A stretch of DNA of 11,649 bases from an uncultured Bacteroidales bacterium. GTDB lineage: Bacteria; Bacteroidota; Bacteroidia; Bacteroidales; UBA932. Each line of letters opens with the position of its first letter. Position 1 is the first letter of the stretch. The DNA lies in NCBI GenBank assembly GCA_946406095.1, contig CAMJJO010000046.1:1-11649 (forward strand). Reading direction: 5' to 3'. The position numbers were made by a program, and so were the translations under genes. Under the pieces are notes generated by a model. It searched no databases and was not told where the DNA came from. It saw nothing but the letters and a program-made list of their open reading frames with translations. Of this stretch, positions 6,151 to 11,649 are shown piece by piece.

Positions 6151-7083
6151 ATGCAACAAGAGAAAAGATCATTCGGCGCTGCCTTGACCGAGTTTTTCAT
6201 GGGCCTCCTTGCCCGTCTTCCGCTCAAGTTCCATCTTGCCTGCGGACGCTTTTTCTCCTGGGTGCTGCGCGACGTGCTCCACTATCGCAGGGATGTGGTG
6301 ACTACTAATCTCGCCCGCAGTTTCCCTGAGCTCAAATATAAGCAACTCAGTCAGTTGACCCGTAAGAGCTATGACCATCTCGGGGATATTTTCGCAGAGG
6401 CGATATGGTTCGGCGGCTGCAAGAATGCAAAGGGACGCAGGCGCCTGAACGAATCCCGCATAGTCGATATCGCGAACCCCGCGACGTTCAACGAGGTCTA
6501 CGATAACAGCACCAACATGATGGTGCTTTCCAGCCACGCCGGCAACTGGGAACTGCTCGGCGGTTTTTTCAGCTACAATCACAATGAGGACATTCCCCTC
6601 CGGTCCGGCCCCGAGGAAATCGTGGTCGTATACCGCCGGCTGAAAAGCAAGACCTGGGACAGGGTGATGGAGGACAACCGTTGCAATTCCCTGAAGGATA
6701 CCGGATTCCAGGGCTATCTCGAATCGATGGAGGTGTTTCGCTTCGCGATTGCCCACAGGAAAGAGAAGTTCATCTATATTTTCCCTACGGATCAGTATCC
6801 ATACAGCATCGCCACCAAGCACAATGTCGGCAAGTTCCTCAATCAGGAAACTCTCGCCATGACCGGCGGTGCGGCGCTCGCCTGCAAGTTCGGGATGAGC
6901 GTGAGCTATCTCCGCTGGAAGGTAGTGGAGCGTGGCCGCTATTCGCTGGAGTTGGTGCCCATCTGCGGCAATGCGGCGGACTACACTCCGGAACGCATAA
7001 TGGAAATGTATTACGCAGAGTTGGAGAAAGACATCCAGGACCAGCCATGGAACTATCTCTGGACTCACAAACGTTGGAAATAG
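6151..7083 (+). CDS. LpxL/HtrB-like lysophospholipid acyltransferase family protein
   Basis: The protein has 310 residues. Members of this family sit at the inner membrane and transfer acyl chains, in the classical case onto lipid A precursors; the exact acceptor in this organism is unknown. The catalytic HX4E motif is SSHAGNWELLGG with H129 and E134. Further family blocks are YRRLKSKTWDR (161-171), TDQYPYS (213-219), an Ala/Gly-rich TGGAALACKFG segment (238-248), and the C-terminal QPWNYLWTHKRWK, a typical ending. A hydrophobic stretch (about 8-30) probably anchors the N-terminus. The ATG at 6151 was chosen because this helix aligns with the normal N-terminus of the family; the next Met (6199) would cut it. 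It is the first gene of the rightward operon and its stop is one base before the DUF4831 start. Confidence 0.9.
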   Translation: MQQEKRSFGAALTEFFMGLLARLPLKFHLACGRFFSWVLRDVLHYRRDVVTTNLARSFPELKYKQLSQLTRKSYDHLGDIFAEAIWFGGCKNAKGRRRLNESRIVDIANPATFNEVYDNSTNMMVLSSHAGNWELLGGFFSYNHNEDIPLRSGPEEIVVVYRRLKSKTWDRVMEDNRCNSLKDTGFQGYLESMEVFRFAIAHRKEKFIYIFPTDQYPYSIATKHNVGKFLNQETLAMTGGAALACKFGMSVSYLRWKVVERGRYSLELVPICGNAADYTPERIMEMYYAELEKDIQDQPWNYLWTHKRWK

Positions 7084-7084
7084 T

Positions 7085-8080
7085 ATGAAAAAGTACCTGA
7101 TATCGGCATTCGCGCTGCTGCTTCCGCTTCTGGGCCAGGCCCAGGGAAGCGTTTCGTATTCGATGCCCCAGACCGTGCTGGTGTTCAAGGTGGACGCGCA
7201 GAGGGAACAGTTCTTCGCCGGCCCCTATGCCCGCTACGCACAGAAGTACCTCGGCATCAGCGCCGAGCTGTATGACAGGGTGTCCTACACCGTCACTTCG
7301 GTAAACATGGTTCCTGCCGTGGAGGCGGACCAGAGCCAGCGTTTCTCATACGTGGTGAACCCTCAGAGCCAGCCGATTTTCCTGCAACTGACCAGCCAGG
7401 GGCTCGTTTCCGGTCCCAACGGGGCATATACTGCGGAAAAGGGATGGAAGTATCCCGTGGGCAAAGGCACCGGTTTCTCGGACAAGGGCATCCCCGCCAA
7501 TCTGACGGAGCGGACCAGCACCCTTTATGAGTCCGACAATCACACCGTTCGCCAGCAGGTCATAGTGGAAAAGACCACCGAGGTAAAGGCAAAGGAGGTC
7601 GCAGACAAGATATTCGAGATACGCGAGAATAAGTACAAGATCCTTGTGGGGGATACCGACGCCACCTACAGCGGCGAGGCCATGAAAGCCACCATAGACG
7701 CCTTGAACAAGCTCGAGCAGGATTATCTCACTCTCTTCACCGGATACAGCGAATTCGGCTCGCAGACAGCAAGTTTCGAGGTGATTCCAACATCGAAGAA
7801 GAATCAGACCTACGTCGCGTTCCGTCTCTCGGACGAGGACGGGCTGGTGCCTGCGGACAATGTCGCCGGCAAGCCTTATTTCGTTCAGCTGACGGTGGAG
7901 GAAGTGACCCCCGCTCCGGCCGTGGACAGCAAGAACAAGCCTGCGCAGGTCATACACTACCGCATTCCGGCAGTTTGCGGCGTGCGCCTCAGCGATGGCA
8001 TCAACACTCTCCTGCAGACCCGCGTGCCCATCTACCAGCTGGGCATAGTGGCAGCATACCCGATTTATAAAACCAAATAA
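7085..8080 (+). CDS. Secreted DUF4831 family protein
   Basis: The protein has 331 residues and starts with a clear type I signal peptide: MKK, a Leu/Ala-rich core, and LLGQA followed by QG, so cleavage is likely after residue 19. There is no lipobox cysteine, so it should be periplasmic or exported, not a lipoprotein. The pattern GPYARYAQKYLGI after the first strand, the central NQTYVAFRLSDEDGLV and the end LQTRVPIYQLGIVAAYPI match the Bacteroidetes DUF4831 family as I know it; the function of that family is not established. It begins one base after the acyltransferase stop and ends 11 bp before pepD, so it is almost surely co-transcribed with both. A role at the envelope is inferred from the signal peptide and the lipid-enzyme neighbour only. 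Confidence 0.85.
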   Translation: MKKYLISAFALLLPLLGQAQGSVSYSMPQTVLVFKVDAQREQFFAGPYARYAQKYLGISAELYDRVSYTVTSVNMVPAVEADQSQRFSYVVNPQSQPIFLQLTSQGLVSGPNGAYTAEKGWKYPVGKGTGFSDKGIPANLTERTSTLYESDNHTVRQQVIVEKTTEVKAKEVADKIFEIRENKYKILVGDTDATYSGEAMKATIDALNKLEQDYLTLFTGYSEFGSQTASFEVIPTSKKNQTYVAFRLSDEDGLVPADNVAGKPYFVQLTVEEVTPAPAVDSKNKPAQVIHYRIPAVCGVRLSDGINTLLQTRVPIYQLGIVAAYPIYKTK

Positions 8081-8091
8081 GCGATAATACT

Positions 8092-9543
8092 ATGTCAACT
8101 ATCAAAGATCTCAAACCCGCATCAGTCTGGAACAATTTCTATGAACTCACCCGCCAGCCGCGTCCTTCCAAGCACGAAGAGAAGGTGCGCGCCTTCCTGC
8201 TCGAATGGGGCAAGAAGCACGGCGTGGAAACCTTCGCGGACGCCACGGGCAATGTGATAATGAAGGTTCCGGCCACTCCCGGCTTCGAGAACCGCAAGAC
8301 GGTCATCCTTCAGGGCCATATGGATATGGTGCCCCAGAAGAACAACGATGTCAAGCACGATTTCATCACGGATCCCATCGAAACCTGGATCGACGGTGAA
8401 TGGGTGAAGGCCAAGGGCACCACTCTCGGCGCCGATGACGGAATGGGTGTCGCCATGGCGATGGCGGTTGCCGAAAGCAAGGACCTGAAACATGGCCCCA
8501 TCGAAATCCTCATCACCTACGACGAAGAAACCGGCATGACCGGTGCAAACAACCTCCAGCCCGGCGTGCTCAAGGGGGATATACTCATCAATCTGGATTC
8601 CGAGACCGAGGGCGAGCTCTATGTGGGCTGCGCCGGCGGAATGGATACCGAGGGCAGCGGCCGTTATACCAAGATCCGCCGTCCCAAGGGCTACCAGGCC
8701 TATTCCCTTCAGGTCAAGGGCTGCCAGGGAGGCCACTCCGGGATGGACATCATTCTCTGCAGGGCGAACGCCAACCGCATCGCCGCCAGGCTCACCGAGC
8801 TCATCCTCGCCAAGACAGATTCCAAACTGGTGGAATTCACGGGCGGAAACATGCGCAATGCCATCCCCCGCGAGGCGGATGTGCTGCTGTATGTCAAGAA
8901 TCCGGTCAGCGTCGCTCGCATAGTGCGGAAGGCCGGCCGCGAGATTTTCGACGAATTCCGCCACACCGATCCGGACATGAAGATCCTCTTCGTTCCCGCA
9001 GATGTACGCAAGGGCTATGTGAAGGAAGAAGAGGCCCGCGCTCTGGTGAATGCCATCCTGGCCTGCCCGGACGGAGTGGAGCGTATGTCCCAGACCATGC
9101 CCGGCACCGTGGAGACATCCAACAACCTGGCGATCGTGAAGATAGCGGACGGCAAGGTGGCCATAGTGACCCTGATGCGCAGCTTCATCGACAGCGCAAA
9201 GGTCGCTCTCTCCCGCAAGATCGCTGCCGTGCTGAACAACGCCGGCATCAAGACCCGCTTCGTGGGCGGCTATTCCGGCTGGGCTCCGGACGACAAGAGC
9301 GAGATCCTGAAGACGATGAAGGCTTCCTATAAGAAATTATATGGCAAGGAGCCCGAGGTGATGGCTATCCACGCCGGCCTCGAATGCGGCATCATCGGAG
9401 GTATCTATCCCGGCCTCGACATGATTTCCTGCGGCCCGACCTTGAAGAGCCCTCATTCTCCGGATGAGCGCTGCTTCATCCCTTCGGTGCAGAAGGCATG
9501 GGATTTCCTGGTGGAAGTTCTGGCTTCGATTCCGGCGCGATAG
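8092..9543 (+). CDS. pepD: Aminoacyl-histidine dipeptidase (peptidase D, M20 family)
   Basis: The protein has 483 residues, the normal length for bacterial PepD, a cytosolic di-zinc enzyme that hydrolyses Xaa-His dipeptides such as carnosine and many other dipeptides. The metal and catalytic residues are all visible: H76 and D78 in GHMDMV, D115 in GADDG, E145 and E146 in YDEETG, D169 in INLDSETEG, and H455 in SPHSPDER. These match the order and spacing known for E. coli PepD. The lid-domain block KGCQGGHSGMDI and the C-terminal HAGLECGI are also present. No signal peptide is seen. It is the last gene of the rightward operon, followed by an intrinsic terminator at 9580-9614. Together with the divergent peptide transporter and TldD/TldE it points to peptide use as a local theme. 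Confidence 0.96.
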   Translation: MSTIKDLKPASVWNNFYELTRQPRPSKHEEKVRAFLLEWGKKHGVETFADATGNVIMKVPATPGFENRKTVILQGHMDMVPQKNNDVKHDFITDPIETWIDGEWVKAKGTTLGADDGMGVAMAMAVAESKDLKHGPIEILITYDEETGMTGANNLQPGVLKGDILINLDSETEGELYVGCAGGMDTEGSGRYTKIRRPKGYQAYSLQVKGCQGGHSGMDIILCRANANRIAARLTELILAKTDSKLVEFTGGNMRNAIPREADVLLYVKNPVSVARIVRKAGREIFDEFRHTDPDMKILFVPADVRKGYVKEEEARALVNAILACPDGVERMSQTMPGTVETSNNLAIVKIADGKVAIVTLMRSFIDSAKVALSRKIAAVLNNAGIKTRFVGGYSGWAPDDKSEILKTMKASYKKLYGKEPEVMAIHAGLECGIIGGIYPGLDMISCGPTLKSPHSPDERCFIPSVQKAWDFLVEVLASIPAR

Positions 9544-9579
9544 AAACACGGTTGTTAGTATTGTGTTGATAACTTTTCG

Positions 9580-9614
9580 GGGGGACGCATTGACAAAATG
9601 CGCCCTCTTTTATT
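9580..9614 (+). terminator. Intrinsic terminator after pepD
   Basis: The hairpin stem is CGCATT (9586-9591) with AATGCG (9597-9602), extended past a bulged A by a G-run (9580-9584) pairing with CCCTC (9603-9607). The loop is GACAA, followed by TTTTATT (9608-9614). It ends the acyltransferase-DUF4831-pepD transcript. Its loop and 3' side double as the upstream part of the nrdD promoter. Confidence 0.8.
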
Positions 9615-9621
9615 AACTTTG
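9590..9621 (+). promoter_or_regulatory. Promoter of nrdD overlapping the pepD terminator
   Basis: TAACTTTG (9614-9621) is a perfect TAnnTTTG -7 element. TTGACA (9590-9595) lies upstream at about the distance of the Bacteroidetes -33 TTG element (21 nt between TTG and the -7 box, slightly long). Expected transcription start is near 9627-9630, giving a leader of about 100 nt before nrdD. Confidence 0.6.
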
Positions 9622-9635
9622 TCCACCGAAAGGCC

Positions 9636-9680
9636 GCAAAATATTGATTCGAGTTGTGAGAGCAGCTCGGTATTTTTTGC
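9636..9680 (+). promoter_or_regulatory. Structured leader hairpin upstream of nrdD, attenuator-like
   Basis: An inner stem CGAGTTG (9650-9656) pairs with CAGCTCG (9663-9669) over loop TGAGAG, with one G-U pair. An outer stem GCAAAA (9636-9641) can pair with TTTTGC (9675-9680). The inner stem is followed by GTATTTTTT, so it looks like a weak intrinsic terminator inside the nrdD leader. The stretch TATTGATTC occurs just 5' of the inner stem (9642-9650) and again directly before the start codon (9721-9729). No known riboswitch class and no NrdR box were recognised. Confidence 0.45.
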
Positions 9681-9730
9681 CCTTGACGTGTTGAACCTGA
9701 ATTGTTAAAACCGCATAACCTATTGATTCT

Positions 9731-11649
9731 ATGGACGTTAGGAAGACAAATGGAACCATCGAGGAGTTTGATTTAGAAAAGTTGAAAAGAGGCATTCGCC
9801 AGACATTCGTGTCCACAAACCAGACTGTTCCCGAGGAAGTGGTGGTGTCCATTACCGACAACCTTTTCATTTACGATAAGATGACCAGCCAGGAGATCCG
9901 CCGCCAGGTGGTGGACTCCCTGATGTCGATCAATAAGAAAGCCGCTCTGGAATACATCCAGAAGTTCGACGATGGCAAGGACCTCCGCAAGAAGAGGGAC
10001 TTCATCAAGGACTATATCAAGGCCTCCAATGCAGCTACCGGCTCCAAGTTCGACGCCAATGCCAACGTCACCCGCAAGAACATCGTGACGCTGGGCCAGG
10101 AACTCTATAAAGAGAACAACATCAAGCAGAACCGCTACATCATGCAGGACAAAATCAAGAACCTGTATGGTAACGCTCTTGCCCAGCAGTATATCAAGGA
10201 CCTCGAGTCCCACGTGCTCTACAAACACGATGAAAGCGGCACTCCCGGCTATCCTTACTGCGTGGCCATCAGCATGTATCCTTTCCTTGTGAGCGGCCTC
10301 AAGGAGCTGGGCGGCGTGTCCGTGGCTCCCACCGATCTCAAGAGCTTCTGCGGCGAGTTCATCAACCTGGTGTACTCCATCTCCTCGCAGTTCATGGGCG
10401 CCGTGGCAACCCCCGAGTTCCTCATTTACCTGGACTATTTCATCCGCAAGGACTACGGCGATGATTACCTCAGCCGTCTGGACGAGGTCGTGGAGAACAA
10501 TGTCAAGAAGCGCACCCTCACCAAGGTCATCGACAACTGCTTCCAGCAGGTGGTCCACTCCATGAACATGCCTGCCGGCAACCGCGGATATCAGACAGTG
10601 TTCTGGAACATCGGCTACTTCGACAAGCCCTATTTCGAGGGCGTGTTCGGGGATTTCCGTTTCCCTGACGGCACCGCTCCGAAATGGGAGACTCTTTCCT
10701 GGCTGCAGAAGCACTTCATGAACTGGTTCAACGAGGAGCGCAACCACTACATCCTTACCTTCCCTGTGGAGACCATGGCTCTTCTGACCGACGGCAAGGA
10801 CGACTACGCCGACAAGGAGTACGCCGATTTCACCGCCGAGATGTGGAGCAAGGGCCACAGCTTCTTCTGCTACATCTCCAACAGCCCGGACAGCCTTTCC
10901 AGCTGCTGCCGCCTGCGTAACGAGATCCAGAAGGAAGACGGACACAACCACACCACCCACCAGTATTCCATGGGCACCGCTTCGGTGGCTACCGGTTCCA
11001 AGTCGGTCATGACCATCAACCTGAACCGTCTCATCCAGGATGCCGCCCGTGCATACTTCAAGGAAGAGAAGGGTGTCGAGCTCGAGCCCGGCAAGCCTCT
11101 CACCAAGGGTAGCTACGACAAGGCCGCGCTTTATAAGCGCATCAGCGACGCCGTCACCGTGGAGACCGAGCGCGTGCACAAGTATCAGATCGCCTTCAAC
11201 GAGATCATCAAGGACTTCCTGAAGGCGGACATGCTCGACGTCTACAAGGCCGGTTTCATCGATATGAAGCGCCAGTACCTCACCATCGGCGTGAACGGTA
11301 TGACGGATGCAGCCGAGTTCCTCGGGCTGGAGATTTCCCCGAACGATGAGTACAAGGAGTTCGTGAACAACCTGCTCGAGACCATCAACATCTCCAACCG
11401 CAAGGACCGCACCAAGGAAGCGATGTTCAACACCGAGTTCGTGCCCGGCGAGAACCTCTCCGGCAAGAACTACAACTGGGACCGCAAGGACGGCTATTTC
11501 GTGTCGCCCAAGCATAACATGTACTCCTCCTACTTCTACAATCCCGAGGATGACAGCCTGAGCATGATCGACAAGTTCAAGCTCCACGGGGATGAGTACG
11601 TGAAGTATCTGGACGGCGGCAGCGCCCTGCACATGAACATCGCGGAGCA
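9731..11649 (+). CDS. nrdD: Anaerobic (class III) ribonucleoside-triphosphate reductase, 5' part, cut by window edge
   Basis: The frame is open from the ATG at 9731 to the window end, 639 codons, with the C-terminus missing. NrdD makes deoxyribonucleotides without oxygen, using a glycyl radical installed by the activase NrdG. Residues about 3-90 (RKTNGTIEEFDLEKLKRGI onward) form an ATP-cone allosteric domain. The catalytic barrel follows: MNMPAGNRGYQT (278-289), FNEERNHYILTFPVET (333-348), and SSCCRLRNE (390-398), where C392/C393 probably include the active-site thiyl cysteine. Further on are GTASVATGS and the block starting YLTIGVNGMTDAAEFLG. The glycyl-radical loop and the zinc Cys4 site lie beyond the edge. 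The gene has its own promoter and a roughly 100-nt structured leader. nrdG would be expected next, but it is outside the window. A long open frame on the opposite strand here is an antisense shadow. Confidence 0.95.
   Translation, partial: MDVRKTNGTIEEFDLEKLKRGIRQTFVSTNQTVPEEVVVSITDNLFIYDKMTSQEIRRQVVDSLMSINKKAALEYIQKFDDGKDLRKKRDFIKDYIKASNAATGSKFDANANVTRKNIVTLGQELYKENNIKQNRYIMQDKIKNLYGNALAQQYIKDLESHVLYKHDESGTPGYPYCVAISMYPFLVSGLKELGGVSVAPTDLKSFCGEFINLVYSISSQFMGAVATPEFLIYLDYFIRKDYGDDYLSRLDEVVENNVKKRTLTKVIDNCFQQVVHSMNMPAGNRGYQTVFWNIGYFDKPYFEGVFGDFRFPDGTAPKWETLSWLQKHFMNWFNEERNHYILTFPVETMALLTDGKDDYADKEYADFTAEMWSKGHSFFCYISNSPDSLSSCCRLRNEIQKEDGHNHTTHQYSMGTASVATGSKSVMTINLNRLIQDAARAYFKEEKGVELEPGKPLTKGSYDKAALYKRISDAVTVETERVHKYQIAFNEIIKDFLKADMLDVYKAGFIDMKRQYLTIGVNGMTDAAEFLGLEISPNDEYKEFVNNLLETINISNRKDRTKEAMFNTEFVPGENLSGKNYNWDRKDGYFVSPKHNMYSSYFYNPEDDSLSMIDKFKLHGDEYVKYLDGGSALHMNIAE

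Noticed and set aside
6123..6308. Short plus-strand frame starting at 6123 with an ATG in the promoter region
   Set aside because: It overlaps the acyltransferase in another frame, begins upstream of the likely transcription start and has no family resemblance.
6169..7188. 339-codon open frame on the minus strand
   Set aside because: Antisense to the acyltransferase and the start of DUF4831, both of which have clear family features.
9773..11632. 619-codon open frame on the minus strand
   Set aside because: It lies wholly antisense to nrdD, whose plus-strand protein shows clear family motifs. The minus-strand product is Val/Leu/His/Glu-rich with no recognisable domain; it arises because GC-rich third positions remove stop codons on the opposite strand.

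Overview
The window looks like chromosomal DNA of a fairly GC-rich member of the Bacteroidales. The evidence is indirect but consistent. The proteins are of Bacteroidetes type (DUF4831, TIGR02757/DUF2400, the POT transporter, the LpxL-like acyltransferase). Start codons mostly lack Shine-Dalgarno sequences. The intergenic gaps contain perfect matches to the Bacteroidetes -7 promoter element TAnnTTTG. The genus cannot be fixed from the sequence alone; an Alistipes- or Cryptobacteroides-like organism is a guess from base composition.

Layout: (1) At the left edge, on the minus strand, is the first 21 codons of a SlyD-type FKBP prolyl isomerase (1-64). (2) Between it and the next gene (65-184) lie two near-identical imperfect palindromes with constant arms and different loops. 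(3) A five-gene minus-strand operon runs from 6075 down to 185: POT-family peptide transporter, TIGR02757 protein, zeta-toxin-like P-loop kinase, tldD, tldE. Its junctions overlap by 1, 8 and 17 nt, and the last gap is 1 nt. (4) A 75-bp divergent promoter region (6076-6150). (5) A three-gene plus-strand operon: LpxL/HtrB-like acyltransferase, secreted DUF4831 protein, and the aminoacyl-histidine dipeptidase PepD (6151-9543). (6) A compact terminator/promoter/leader region (9544-9730). (7) The 5' part of nrdD, the oxygen-sensitive class III ribonucleotide reductase, cut by the right edge (9731-11649).

The leftward operon and the third gene of the rightward one share a peptide theme: proton-coupled di/tripeptide uptake (POT), cytosolic peptide proteolysis (TldD/TldE) and hydrolysis of dipeptides (PepD). 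Two passengers in the leftward operon, the zeta-like kinase and the TIGR02757 protein, have no obvious part in this and may be the more interesting members.

The most unusual object is inside tldE. A 93-bp palindromic element (1089-1181) has 26/25-nt inverted arms. It sits in frame (31 codons) exactly where the protein departs from the TldE family pattern. It resembles in principle the protein-coding palindromic elements known from Rickettsia, and it may be a member of a dispersed repeat family of this genome.
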